A DNA stretch of 64,000 bases from B1 sp034439755 (GCA_034439755.1 JAWXAZ010000121.1:29593-93592), one strand, 5' to 3'; positions 46,951 to 56,386 are shown, counted from the first letter of the stretch. Translations and numbers: made by a program. The notes: generated by a model not told the origin, from the letters alone.

Positions 46951-47398
46951 CATTCAATAATTTATGATAATTAATAAAATGCGACAATTTCCAATTTATG
47001 TGCATAAACACGTTTATAAGTAGGTTTTATCATGTAAGTAAAATAAGCCCAATGTCGCATTGTGAACAAGCACCAATCTAGTGCGACTTTATACACCAGC
47101 GCTACACAAAAAGTACCTTACAAAATTATCCCCAAATAACTGTTTAGAAAAATATAGGCCAATGTGTATTGAGTATATAAAATACTAATTAACAATTACT
47201 TAACACGTTACTAAAATGTTAAGTAATACTTATAAGTGAAAAAGCAAGCACATTAAAAATCCCTTATCCACCATATTCACATCTCTATTAAAAGAACTAA
47301 TTAAAAGGATTATAAAAGAATAATACATAGTGTTGGTTTAAAACTTTAGGAGGGAATGGGTATGAAGGATTACCTTTGATTTCGAAAACAAACAGGGA
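46951..47398. other. Candidate replication-origin region
   Basis: About 450 AT-rich bases without a gene. DnaA-box-like 9-mers: TGTGCATAA at 46999 (complement TTATGCACA, an exact TTATNCACA), TTATACACC at 47089, TTATCCCCA at 47126, TTATCCACC at 47264 and ATATTCACA at 47273. A perfect 11-bp inverted repeat, ATTACTTAACA (47195) and TGTTAAGTAAT (47217), and an AATGCGACA/TGTCGCATT pair (46978, 47053) lie among them. A TACCTTTG promoter box for pheS ends the region. Confidence 0.5.
47371..47378 (+). promoter_or_regulatory. -7 box for pheS
   Basis: TACCTTTG is an exact TAnnTTTG match, 20 bases before the ATG at 47399. The -33 element is weak (TTTA at 47345). Confidence 0.45.
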
Positions 47399-48421
47399 AT
47401 GAAAGAGCAATTAGAAAAGCTAAAAGAGCAAATTGAAATTTTTGAGATTAAGCAAGCAGAACAAGTTGAACAGTTCCGTTTAAAATTTTTAGCCAAAAAA
47501 GGTTCCTTAAACGAAATGTTTGAACAATTTAAAACGGTACCCTCAGAAATGAAAAAAGAAATGGGTGCAATGTTGAACCAAGTTAAGCAAAAAGCACAAC
47601 AAAAATGGGAAGAATCGCAGTCCCAATATGAGAATTTTGGTGTAGAGACAGAAGCATTGAAAACCGACCTAAGTTTGCCATCAGAAAAGGATTTTGGCGG
47701 ATCGCGACATCCACTTTCAATAATTGAAAATGAGGTAATAGAAATTTTTAAAAGATTGGGATTTGTGTATTCTGAAGGACCAGAAATTGAAGATGATTGG
47801 CATAATTTTTCTGCGTTAAATTTCCCTGCAAATCATCCAGCGCGAGATATGCAAGACACTTTTTTTATCACAGAAGATTTGGCTTTGAGAACCCATACAT
47901 CGTCTGTTCAGGTGAGGTTAATGGAAAAGCAAAAATTGCCAATTCGCGCCATTATGCCGGGTAGGGTATACCGCAATGAAGCAATTTCGGCTCGAGCCAA
48001 CTGTTTTTTTCATCAAATTGAAGGAATTTATATTGACGAAAAAGTAAGTTTTGCTGATTTGAAGCAGACCTTATACTTTTTTATACAGGAGTTATTTGGA
48101 CAAGATGTAAACGTTCGGTTCAGACCGAGTTATTTTCCATTTACAGAACCCAGTGCCGAAATGGATATCAGTTGTTTACTTTGCAAGGGAAAAGGTTGCA
48201 ATGTATGTAAATATACGGGTTGGCTAGAGATTTTAGGTTGTGGCATGATTGATCCAAATGTATTGGAGGCGAGTGGCATTGATGCGCAAAAATACAGTGG
48301 TTTTGCTTTTGGAATGGGCATTGAACGCATTGCGATGCTGAAGTATGGTGTAAAGGATTTGCGAACTTATTTTAACAATGATGCTCGCTTTTTGAGTCAA
48401 TTTGAAAGTTTGGGTCAATAG
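47399..48421 (+). CDS. pheS: Phenylalanyl-tRNA synthetase alpha subunit
   Basis: Class II aminoacyl-tRNA synthetase alpha chain, 340 residues, the usual length. An N-terminal coiled coil (residues 1-90) is followed by GGSRHPLSIIENEVIEIFKR, motif 2 GRVYRNEAISARANCFFHQI, FRPSYFPFTEPSAEMDISC and motif 3 GFAFGMGIERIAMLKYGV. A zinc-like pair CLLCKGKGCNVC is visible near residue 260. The pheT partner is not in the window. It carries one GGTTCAGACCGA motif (48117). Confidence 0.96.
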   Translation: MKEQLEKLKEQIEIFEIKQAEQVEQFRLKFLAKKGSLNEMFEQFKTVPSEMKKEMGAMLNQVKQKAQQKWEESQSQYENFGVETEALKTDLSLPSEKDFGGSRHPLSIIENEVIEIFKRLGFVYSEGPEIEDDWHNFSALNFPANHPARDMQDTFFITEDLALRTHTSSVQVRLMEKQKLPIRAIMPGRVYRNEAISARANCFFHQIEGIYIDEKVSFADLKQTLYFFIQELFGQDVNVRFRPSYFPFTEPSAEMDISCLLCKGKGCNVCKYTGWLEILGCGMIDPNVLEASGIDAQKYSGFAFGMGIERIAMLKYGVKDLRTYFNNDARFLSQFESLGQ

Positions 48422-48426
48422 TTTCA

Positions 48427-48434
48427 TAAATTTG
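48427..48434 (+). promoter_or_regulatory. -7 box for the deoxyhypusine-synthase-like gene
   Basis: TAAATTTG fits TAnnTTTG. A TTTG at 48401-48404 lies 22 bases upstream, longer than the usual 19. Confidence 0.35.
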
Positions 48435-48466
48435 CAGTTAATAACAGGATAAATAATATAAAAATC

Positions 48467-49441
48467 ATGACAAAGGGACCTATTTCTCAATTTATTGAGA
48501 CACATTACAAGCATTTTAATGCTGCAGCATTGGTAGATGCTGCGAAGGGTTATGAAACTCATTTAACTGAAGGCGGAAAAATGATGGTAACTTTGGCTGG
48601 AGCAATGAGTACAGCTGAGTTGGGTAAGTCGTTAGCAGAAATGATTAGACAAGGAAAAATTGATATTATTTCTTGTACAGGTGCTAATTTGGAAGAAGAT
48701 ATTATGAATTTGGTTGCGCATTCGCATTACAAACGCGTTCCAAATTACCGCGATTTATCGCCGCAAGACGAATGGGATTTATTGGAGAATCATTATAACA
48801 GGGTAACAGATACTTGTATTCCTGAAGAGGAGGCATTTAGGCGATTACAAAAGCATATTCATAAAATTTGGAAAGATGCAGATACGGCAGGAGAGCGTTA
48901 TTTTCCGCATGAGTACATGTACAAAATTTTGAATAGCGGTGAGCTGGCTCAATATTATGAAATAGATCCCAAAAACTCTTGGATGTTGGCCGCTGCGGAG
49001 CGCAATTTACCCATTGTTGTTCCGGGTTGGGAGGATTCTACCATGGGCAATATTTTTGCTTCTTACGTGATAAAAAACGAAATAAAGCCAAGTACCATGA
49101 AATCTGGTATTGAGTATATGGTTTGGTTGGCAGATTGGTATGTAAAAAATTCTGAAGGAAAAGGGATTGGATTTTTCCAAATCGGTGGCGGAATAGCAGG
49201 AGATTTTCCTATTTGTGTGGTACCGATGTTGTATCAAGATATGGAAATGGAACAAATTCCTTTCTGGAGTTATTTCTGTCAGATTAGCGATTCTACTACA
49301 TCATATGGTTCCTATAGTGGTGCTGTTCCAAACGAAAAAATAACTTGGGGAAAATTGGATATACATACGCCAAAATTCATTGTAGAAAGTGATGCTACTA
49401 TTGTGGCACCCTTAATATTTGCTTGGATTTTAGGTTGGTAG
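48467..49441 (+). CDS. Deoxyhypusine synthase-like protein
   Basis: A 324-residue member of the deoxyhypusine synthase family (NAD-dependent, spermidine-related chemistry in archaea and eukaryotes). N-terminal GGKMMVTLAGAMSTAELGKS and SCTGANLEEDIMNLVAHSHY match the NAD-binding core. The catalytic-lysine motif of the canonical enzyme (GGGxxKHHI) reads IGGGIAGDFPI (residues 239-249): Gly245 replaces Lys. Bacteria lack eIF5A, so bacterial homologues probably act on polyamines; the reaction here is open. A promoter box lies just upstream. Confidence 0.85.
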   Translation: MTKGPISQFIETHYKHFNAAALVDAAKGYETHLTEGGKMMVTLAGAMSTAELGKSLAEMIRQGKIDIISCTGANLEEDIMNLVAHSHYKRVPNYRDLSPQDEWDLLENHYNRVTDTCIPEEEAFRRLQKHIHKIWKDADTAGERYFPHEYMYKILNSGELAQYYEIDPKNSWMLAAAERNLPIVVPGWEDSTMGNIFASYVIKNEIKPSTMKSGIEYMVWLADWYVKNSEGKGIGFFQIGGGIAGDFPICVVPMLYQDMEMEQIPFWSYFCQISDSTTSYGSYSGAVPNEKITWGKLDIHTPKFIVESDATIVAPLIFAWILGW

Positions 49442-49600
49442 TTATTAGAAAGTTATCTATTGCGTTAATTAGCTAAATAATTGTGTTTTTAGGTTGGTAC
49501 CTAAGACTTTTGTTTAGTTAAATAATTAATTTTAAGCTAGTTATATATTGCTTTAGATAGCTAATAATTATGTTTTAGTTTGGTAATAGTTGAATTGCTC
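49428..49600 (+). repeat. Loose repeats of the gene's 3' end
   Basis: TTTTAGGTTGGTA at the stop codon recurs as TTTTTAGGTTGGTACC (near 49483) and TTTTAGTTTGGTAAT (near 49573), with TAGCTAAATAATT-like blocks between. Probably an old, degraded tandem duplication in an AT-rich tail. Confidence 0.4.
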
Positions 49601-49626
49601 AATAATTTTTCCTTTTTATTGGGTAA

Positions 49627-50439
49627 TTATTTACCCAAATAACCAGCCATTTCGGTTTGTAATTTTTGTGCTTCATTGGCAGCGGCTTGTGCGAAATCTG
49701 CTCCCGATGAAGCATAAATTATACTTCTAGAAGCGTTTATTAATAAGCCAATATCGGTGTTCATACCATATTTTACCACTTCTTTTAAGCTTCCACCTTG
49801 CGCTCCTATACCGGGTACTAAAAGAAAATGATTGGGTGCATGTTTGCGAATGGTTACAAAATCTGTTGGTTTTGTTGCGCCCACCACGAACATGAGATTT
49901 TGTTCTGAACCAATTTTACAAGTATTTTGAATTACTTTTTCGTACAGGAATTCTTCTCCAATTTTTTGTTGCTCATAATCGGCACTTCCTGGATTTGAAG
50001 TAAGTGCCAATACGATTCCCCATTTTCCAGGGTATTGAAAAAAGGGAGAAATGGAGTCGTTGCCCATGTATGGGGCGAGAGTAACAGCGTGCGCATTTAA
50101 GGTTTCAAAAAATGCTTTTGCGTATTGATTGCTGGTATTTCCGATATCGCCTCGTTTTGCATCGGCAATGCTTAAGCAATCTTTGGGCAGGTAATCGAAA
50201 GTTTTTTGCATGCTTTCCCAGCCTTTTGCGCCCTCTGCTTCAAAGAATGCGGTATTTATCTTGTAGGATACACAATAATCTTTTGTAGCGTCTATAATGG
50301 CCTTATTAAAGGCAAACATGGGATCTGGTTTAGATAGCAGGTGTTTAGGAATTTTGGTGAGGTCTGTATCTAAGCCGACGCACAAGAATGATTTTTTCTG
50401 ATAAATTTGGTTAACAAGAAGTTGGCGTGAAAACATCAT
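49627..50439 (-). CDS. pyrF: Orotidine 5'-phosphate decarboxylase
   Basis: Last step of UMP synthesis. The 270-residue type 2 enzyme has CVGLDTDLTKIP at the start, the catalytic DAKRGDIGNTSNQYAKAFFE block and VPGIGAQGGSLKEVVKYG near the end. The start region is unusual: a 53-base unit covering the ATGATG and first 13 codons is present three times, leaving two short upstream open frames. I keep the ATG at 50439 because it alone joins to the enzyme. Confidence 0.95.
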   Translation of the reverse strand: MMFSRQLLVNQIYQKKSFLCVGLDTDLTKIPKHLLSKPDPMFAFNKAIIDATKDYCVSYKINTAFFEAEGAKGWESMQKTFDYLPKDCLSIADAKRGDIGNTSNQYAKAFFETLNAHAVTLAPYMGNDSISPFFQYPGKWGIVLALTSNPGSADYEQQKIGEEFLYEKVIQNTCKIGSEQNLMFVVGATKPTDFVTIRKHAPNHFLLVPGIGAQGGSLKEVVKYGMNTDIGLLINASRSIIYASSGADFAQAAANEAQKLQTEMAGYLGK

Positions 50440-50554
50440 ACTTAATTTTTCTGATAAATTTGGTTAACAAGAAGTTGGCGTGAAAACATCATACTTAATT
50501 TTTCTAATAAATTTGGTTAACAAGAAGTTGGCGTGAAAACATCATACTTAATTT
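50398..50554 (-). repeat. Triplicated pyrF start region (53-bp tandem repeat)
   Basis: Copies at 50398-50450, 50451-50503 (identical) and 50504-50554 (one substitution). Each copy contains CATCAT (complement ATGATG). The outer two encode MMFSRQLLVNQIY followed by a stop, at 50545-50504 and (with three more residues) at 50492-50442. The second short frame ends three bases before pyrF begins. Confidence 0.9.
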
Positions 50555-50565
50555 AAACATCATAT

Positions 50566-51234
50566 TTAAAATATAAACGAAAGCTCGAAGGTAAGGTTAT
50601 TTATGTTACCGTTGTTGTTAATGGGCTTGGCATTATCTGGCCAAGGCACACCCAAATTAAGGTTTCTATATCCGTATTTCATTTTGGTTTGGATAGCGAA
50701 AAATTCTAATTGATATTGGTAAGCCAGCATGGGCATCCAGTCATTTTTATTGAAGGAGGGTTGGTTACCTGTAGGGTAGGATTTATTGTCAATAAAAAGG
50801 GCGGCATTAATGAGGTGTGCGTATGAAATACCGAGTCCAATTTTATGCGGACTATTTCTTTTTAACTGTTTAAAAAGGATTAGGGGGGCATCGAGATAAA
50901 GGAGCTTTATGGCACTTATATCGCCATTTCCAGCTTTAAAATTGCTGCCCCTAACCGAAACATAAAATTCTTGCTGGAACGACCAGGTTTTTCTGAAGTT
51001 TATTCGGCCGTAACCACCACCCAATAGGCCCATGCGAAGCTTGTTATTTGGCAATGCGTTTCCAAGCATGGTGCTTAGTTGCAAGCCCATAATAATTCCT
51101 AGGCGAGATTTTTCATTGTCGCTGGGCTTTAACCACGAAAAGGACTCGTCTTCATAATCTGAGCTATCTGATTGAGCCCAGGTGTTTGAAAACATTGAGA
51201 GGAAGAAGATGAATAAAAGCCAATTATAACGCAT
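50566..51234 (-). CDS. Outer-membrane beta-barrel protein
   Basis: A 222-residue exported protein with signal peptide 1-20 (ending NTWAQ). Alternating aromatic/polar strands (RINFRKTWSFQQEFYVSVRG, KIGLGISYAHLINAALFI, MLAYQYQLEFFAIQTKMKYG) end in a C-terminal LTFELSFIF, typical of outer-membrane barrels of the PorT-like group. It is followed on the same strand by pyrF and preceded by the DUF4249 and TonB-receptor genes. Confidence 0.75.
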   Translation of the reverse strand: MRYNWLLFIFFLSMFSNTWAQSDSSDYEDESFSWLKPSDNEKSRLGIIMGLQLSTMLGNALPNNKLRMGLLGGGYGRINFRKTWSFQQEFYVSVRGSNFKAGNGDISAIKLLYLDAPLILFKQLKRNSPHKIGLGISYAHLINAALFIDNKSYPTGNQPSFNKNDWMPMLAYQYQLEFFAIQTKMKYGYRNLNLGVPWPDNAKPINNNGNINNLTFELSFIF

Positions 51235-51296
51235 TGCACAAAACTATAGGAATGCAACGTTAATTTGGCTTAATTATTCCAAATTATTTCATAAAA

Positions 51297-52100
51297 TTAT
51301 TTTACCTTATATCGCCATCGCTGCACGCCGTAGCCCGTAAAATAACCTACTGCGCCGCCTACAATGTTTGTAGGAAGGTTTGCGGGAGGTGTTTGAAACG
51401 GACCGGGAATGCTTGGATTTTGATTTTCGAAGGCATTGATAAAGTCGAACATATTTTTATCGACGCTTCTAAAGATGGCAATATATTCATCGCCGGAGTT
51501 GAACCTGGCAAAAGGGATTTCAAAATTGTAAGGTTCGTTTGCTGGCGTTTGGGCATTGTCGAATAAAATTTTATTGTCGCTAAAAGAATCTCTTTGAGCG
51601 ATGGTATCAAAATAGCCATTCACGAAATAGGTATATTTGGTGAGTGGACGGTCGTCGTATGCCACATAGCTCAATGAAAATCCAGCGGGAAGAAACCCAG
51701 CGGCCTCTTTATACACTTGAAAGAAGCTATCTATTCTAAACATTTTTTCGAGCTTGGTAACGGCCGAAAAGGTTTTTCCATTGGCAGAAATATTGAGTGA
51801 ATAGCTTGAGTCTGTTTTACCAATATAGCCAGGATTTGGGATGTATTTTCCTTTGGCGGCATTGTATAAAAACGGCACACCATTTACATTAATAGTGGCG
51901 TTGGTAACGAGTGGCGATTGGTCTGCAGAATAATAGTTACTGGTAAGGGATAGTTTAACATAAGAACTATCTAATTCTGTGGTTACTTCGCCTTCTACTA
52001 CAAGCAGTGGGTCTGAGTCTGGCACGGCGATTTCGATTTTTTCTTTACAAGCAGCAAGGCTTAGGATCAGACCGAAAAAAATATAGCTTAATTTGTTCAT
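51297..52100 (-). CDS. DUF4249 lipoprotein
   Basis: A 267-residue lipoprotein (LSLAACKEK, Cys18). LLVVEGEVTTELDSSYVKLS and the downstream beta-rich body fit DUF4249, a family encoded next to TonB-dependent receptors in Bacteroidetes. It starts four bases after the receptor's stop, so the two are one operon. A substrate-binding partner role like SusD is inferred from position only. Confidence 0.85.
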   Translation of the reverse strand: MNKLSYIFFGLILSLAACKEKIEIAVPDSDPLLVVEGEVTTELDSSYVKLSLTSNYYSADQSPLVTNATINVNGVPFLYNAAKGKYIPNPGYIGKTDSSYSLNISANGKTFSAVTKLEKMFRIDSFFQVYKEAAGFLPAGFSLSYVAYDDRPLTKYTYFVNGYFDTIAQRDSFSDNKILFDNAQTPANEPYNFEIPFARFNSGDEYIAIFRSVDKNMFDFINAFENQNPSIPGPFQTPPANLPTNIVGGAVGYFTGYGVQRWRYKVK

Positions 52101-52104
52101 GAGA

Positions 52105-54480
52105 TTAGAATTTGAAATTGTAGGTTATTGATGGAACGAAGGTAAACAGGTACCATTTGTAAATTACAGGCACACCTTTGTCGAGGTCGTAACTGAGTGT
52201 GTAAGCGTTTTTGCGGCCATACACATTGTAAATTGCAATGACTAAATCGCTTTCGTTTTTGTATACACGGCCTGGTCTTTTCTTTCTATCAATTGTTAAT
52301 GAAACGTCGGCACGGTGGTAAGCAGGGAATCTGGCATTGTTGCGTTGACCATAGTAAATAGAAGGTTGCGCGCCTTCGAAGATTGAATATTTTTGACTGG
52401 CTTGAGAGAACGCTTCACCTGTTGCGTAAATAAAATTCCCAGAAATGCTGGTGCGTTGGTTCAATTGGTGGCTAAGCACAAAGGTAAAATAGTTGGTTCT
52501 ATCGAAGCGGAAATTGTACCATTGGTTTTTGTTAATATTGTCGGCTTGTCTTTCGCTTTTTGATAGGGTATAGCCAATCCAACCGGTGGTTCTACCCGAC
52601 TGTTTTCTAATAAAAAGTTCTAGTCCGTAAGCCCTGCCTTGACCGGCAACAAGTTGCGCTTCTATTGCTTCATTGAATTGAATATCTGCACCCTCTCTTA
52701 ACTCTAGGGTATTGCTCATTTTTTTATAATACGCTTCGGCAGAAAACTCGATGGTATTGTTGCTAAAATTTCTAAAATAGCCCAGGGCAACTTGATCGGC
52801 CATTTGCGGTTTTATATAATTATCGCTGGGCGTCCAGAACTCTTGTCCAATAGAAGCGGTAATATTTTGAATGAGGTGCATATATTGATACATGCGGTTG
52901 TATGAGCCCTTGATGGAGCTGCTTTCGTTAAGCATGTAGGTAAGACTTAACCTTGGTTCAAAGCCCACAAATGTGTTGTAAACCTCGTTTTGTGCGTAAT
53001 TGGTATAAGGGTTATTTTGGTTGATGGGAGCTTGTTTAATAAACCCATTATCTAGTATGGTTGGCTTGCCGCCTACGTAGTTAATGCTTCGGCCTGAACC
53101 AATATTTGAAAACACAGAAATTCTTGCGCCGTAATCTGTTGTAAGTCTTGCGCCTGTTTTGATGCTATGAGAGGCATAGAAATCTTGTTGTATTGCTCTT
53201 TTTTTAGGCAGACTTTCGGCGTCGAATATGGAGGCTTGGGTAATTTTATCAATTTTTCCTGGAAGGAAAACAAAAGAGTTTAGTTTAACCCCAAACTTAA
53301 TGTTGCTTTTTGCCGATTGGTAGAAGTTACCGTCTACTTTTAGGTTTAAGTCGTCGATATAATTTGTTCTGGTAAAATTAAGGTTTTCGGAAATATTGAT
53401 GTCGAAATTATAATCGTATCGGCTATAAACCACAGAGGTATTAACAAAAAGGCGATCACTGAAGACGTGGTTCCAGCGCAGGGTTCCGGTTTTGTTGCCC
53501 CAACCAAAGCCAAAAGTTTTTGCAAAGCCAAGGTCGTCTCTACCAATATATGCCGAGAGGTATAATTTATCTTTAGGACTAAGGGTATAATTTAGTTTCA
53601 TATTTAAATCGCCAAAATAGGCGGTAACATCGTTTAGGTTTTTGTTTAGCGGGAAGAAGATGTCGAAATAACTTCTGCGGGCAGAGATAAGGAAGGAAGA
53701 TTTGTCTTTAATGATGGGAGCTTCTATGGTTAACCTAGAAGATAAAACGCCAATTCCGCCCGTAATGCCTAGTTTTTTGGTGTTTCCATCCTTCATGTGA
53801 ACGTCGAGCACACTTGCTAATCTACCACCATATTGAGCGGGAATTCCGCCTTTATAAATCTCGAAATCCTTGATGGCATCACCGTTAAAAGTAGAGAAGA
53901 ATCCCAATACATGAGAAGGATTATAAACAACAGCCTCATCGAGCTGAACCAAATTATGGTCGATATTTCCGCCCCTTACGATGAAATTGGTGCTACCATC
54001 GCCGGCAGCTTGCACGCCGGGTAATAGCTGAATGGCCTTTATAATGTCGACTTCTCCCAAAAGAATGGGGATTTTCTTAACTTGTTTGACATCGATTTTG
54101 ATGACACTCATTTTATTTTGCGCAACATTATCGTTGTTAACTCTGTCTGTTTTAACCACTAGTTCTTTGAGTTCCTTTTTGGATTCTTTGAGTTCGATGT
54201 TTAGTTTTTGATTTTGGGTAAGAACGATTGTTTTTTTCTGGAGTTCGTAACCAATATAAGAAAATGTTACTTCGTAGGTGCCAGAAGGCGCGGTTAGCGA
54301 ATAAAATCCGTAGGCATTGGTGGTTGCGCCAATTTTTAGAGACGGAATAGAAATGGTTGCACCAATTAGCTCTTCACCGTTTTTAGCATCTGTAATATTT
54401 CCGCTGATGGAGTTCGTTTTTTGGGCATTTGAATGAAAAGCCGCAAAGAAGGCTAAAAGGAATAATAATTTTGTTTTCAA
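52105..54480 (-). CDS. TonB-dependent receptor with carboxypeptidase-like N-domain
   Basis: A 791-residue outer-membrane receptor. There is no ATG near the signal peptide; the TTG giving MKTKLLFLLAFFAAFHSNAQ is the best start. A carboxypeptidase-D-like domain (ISGNITDAKNGEELIGATIS) is followed by the plug (LLPGVQAAGDGSTNFIVRGG) and a barrel of about 22 strands ending ITYNFKF. It imports an unknown ligand using TonB-ExbBD energy. It pairs with the DUF4249 lipoprotein; a barrel gene follows. Confidence 0.92.
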   Translation of the reverse strand: MKTKLLFLLAFFAAFHSNAQKTNSISGNITDAKNGEELIGATISIPSLKIGATTNAYGFYSLTAPSGTYEVTFSYIGYELQKKTIVLTQNQKLNIELKESKKELKELVVKTDRVNNDNVAQNKMSVIKIDVKQVKKIPILLGEVDIIKAIQLLPGVQAAGDGSTNFIVRGGNIDHNLVQLDEAVVYNPSHVLGFFSTFNGDAIKDFEIYKGGIPAQYGGRLASVLDVHMKDGNTKKLGITGGIGVLSSRLTIEAPIIKDKSSFLISARRSYFDIFFPLNKNLNDVTAYFGDLNMKLNYTLSPKDKLYLSAYIGRDDLGFAKTFGFGWGNKTGTLRWNHVFSDRLFVNTSVVYSRYDYNFDINISENLNFTRTNYIDDLNLKVDGNFYQSAKSNIKFGVKLNSFVFLPGKIDKITQASIFDAESLPKKRAIQQDFYASHSIKTGARLTTDYGARISVFSNIGSGRSINYVGGKPTILDNGFIKQAPINQNNPYTNYAQNEVYNTFVGFEPRLSLTYMLNESSSIKGSYNRMYQYMHLIQNITASIGQEFWTPSDNYIKPQMADQVALGYFRNFSNNTIEFSAEAYYKKMSNTLELREGADIQFNEAIEAQLVAGQGRAYGLELFIRKQSGRTTGWIGYTLSKSERQADNINKNQWYNFRFDRTNYFTFVLSHQLNQRTSISGNFIYATGEAFSQASQKYSIFEGAQPSIYYGQRNNARFPAYHRADVSLTIDRKKRPGRVYKNESDLVIAIYNVYGRKNAYTLSYDLDKGVPVIYKWYLFTFVPSITYNFKF

Positions 54481-54609
54481 AAGGTAGTTAATTAAGACGG
54501 GCAAATTTAAGTGATGAATATTAACCCACGCTTGTATAAAGGATGAAAACCAAAAAAAGTTTGTTGAATCACTATAAAAAAACGATAAACGGCAAAAAGG
54601 GGGTCAGAT

Positions 54610-56307
54610 TTAAGCTCTTACTTTTAGCAAATTGCTGTTTTTTACCCCAAAGGAGAAATAAACAACAAGGCCAATGAGAAGCCAAATGCTAAAGCCCACC
54701 CAATTGCTTAATCCAAGTTCTGTCATAAGATAAAAATTGCTGCAAAGGCCTAATACAGGAATGAGCGAATAATTTCTTAGGTAGCTAAAAATTGACATAA
54801 AGAAGCAAAGAATTATAAATGCCAAAAGGGGCATTTGGTGCCAAAAGTTTTTGAATTGAAAGAACGCTAGAAAATCATCTTGTTTAAAGAAGAGTAGGGC
54901 TAAAAGGGTTAGTATAAAAAAAACGGGCACATAGAATTTTCCATTGATATAAGGCACTCTAAATCCGGTGTGAAACTCGCTGTTGTGGCTTTCCATTTTT
55001 ATAACCCCGGCGTTTACTAAAACAAAGGCGAAAAGGGTGCCGATGCTCGACAAGTCGGTAACTTCTTTTAGGTTCATAAATAGGGCGGGTAGGGCAACCA
55101 ATATTCCGGTAATGATGGTGGCAAACCAAGGTGTTTTGTATCTTGGGTGAATGGCGCTAAACTTTTTAGGCAATAGTCCGTCTCTGCTCATGCTCATCCA
55201 GATTCGCGGCTGACCATTTTGAAAAACCAGGAGCACACTTGCCATGGCAATTACTGCCGAAACGGCAACGATACCGTGCATCCAAGGGAGTTTAACTTTT
55301 TGGAACACAAAGGCCAGTGGATCGCCCACGCCGAGTTCTTTGTAGCTTACCATTCCGGTGAGCACTAGGGCAACAAGGATATACAAGACGGTGCAAATAA
55401 TGAGCGAAGCCATCATGCTTCTAGGCAGGTCTTTCTTTGGGTCTTTGCATTCTTCTGCGGTGGTGGCTAGTGCGTCGAAACCAATGTAGGCGAAGAAAAC
55501 CGAGGACACCCCTTTAAGTACGCCCGACATGCCATTTGGCGAAAACGGCGTCCAATTGTCGGGATTCACATAAAATGCGCCCACTACAATTACCATGGCC
55601 ACCACAATAAGCTTGATGCCCACCATGATGTTTGATGCGTTTTTGGTTTCTGAAACACCCCGATAGATGAGGGCCGTAATAGCAATTACGATTGCCAGTG
55701 CAGGAAAATCTAAAATAAGTTTGAAGCCAAAGAGTTCTGGTGCGTTTGTCCAGGCGAGTTGTGCTTCTTGAAGGCTTGCGCTGAGTGTTTTTCCAAGCGC
55801 GAGCAACTGATTGGCCTCTAAAAATCCCCTTTGTGCAGAGAGATAATCCATGCTAAAATATTCGGGGATATGCCAACCTAAGCCAGCCATTAAGCCGGTA
55901 AAATAATCGCTCCAACTAATGGCTACTACAATGTTTCCAATGGCATATTCAACAATTAATGCCCAACCAATAATCCAGGCAATGACTTCGCCAAAAGCGG
56001 CGTATGCATATGTGTATGCGCTTCCGCTAATTGGAATTACGGAGGCAAACTCTGCGTAGCACATGGCCGAGAAACCACAAGCAATGGCGGTAAAAATAAA
56101 AAGTGTGACAACGGCAGGACCACCTTGGAAGCTTGCGTTGCCGATGGTACTAAAAATACCCGCACCAATAATGGCAGCGATACCCATTGCGGTAAGGTCG
56201 CGAAAGCCGAGCGTTTTGGTAAGCTGATGGCCTGTTTTTCCTGCCAGCTCGTGATCTGACAAGATGTTGGCGATGGTTTTTCGTCTAAAAATGGAGCGAA
56301 GTTGCAA
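54610..56307 (-). CDS. APC-family cationic amino-acid permease
   Basis: A 565-residue membrane protein with 12-14 spans. GFRDLTAMGIAAIIGAGIFS is the family's first-helix motif; SGSAYTYAYAAFGEVIAWII and FFAYIGFDALATTAEECKDP (the GFD/EE signature of cationic transporters) follow. The mechanism is exchange or proton/sodium-linked amino-acid uptake. Length and motifs fit the CAT/YfnA group. Confidence 0.9.
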   Translation of the reverse strand: MQLRSIFRRKTIANILSDHELAGKTGHQLTKTLGFRDLTAMGIAAIIGAGIFSTIGNASFQGGPAVVTLFIFTAIACGFSAMCYAEFASVIPISGSAYTYAYAAFGEVIAWIIGWALIVEYAIGNIVVAISWSDYFTGLMAGLGWHIPEYFSMDYLSAQRGFLEANQLLALGKTLSASLQEAQLAWTNAPELFGFKLILDFPALAIVIAITALIYRGVSETKNASNIMVGIKLIVVAMVIVVGAFYVNPDNWTPFSPNGMSGVLKGVSSVFFAYIGFDALATTAEECKDPKKDLPRSMMASLIICTVLYILVALVLTGMVSYKELGVGDPLAFVFQKVKLPWMHGIVAVSAVIAMASVLLVFQNGQPRIWMSMSRDGLLPKKFSAIHPRYKTPWFATIITGILVALPALFMNLKEVTDLSSIGTLFAFVLVNAGVIKMESHNSEFHTGFRVPYINGKFYVPVFFILTLLALLFFKQDDFLAFFQFKNFWHQMPLLAFIILCFFMSIFSYLRNYSLIPVLGLCSNFYLMTELGLSNWVGFSIWLLIGLVVYFSFGVKNSNLLKVRA

Positions 56308-56386
56308 AATTTTATAATTGTGGTTCTAAGGACTTTGGTGCAAAATAAGAAAGGCTACAAAAAAACCAAGCAATTATTTGAAAATT

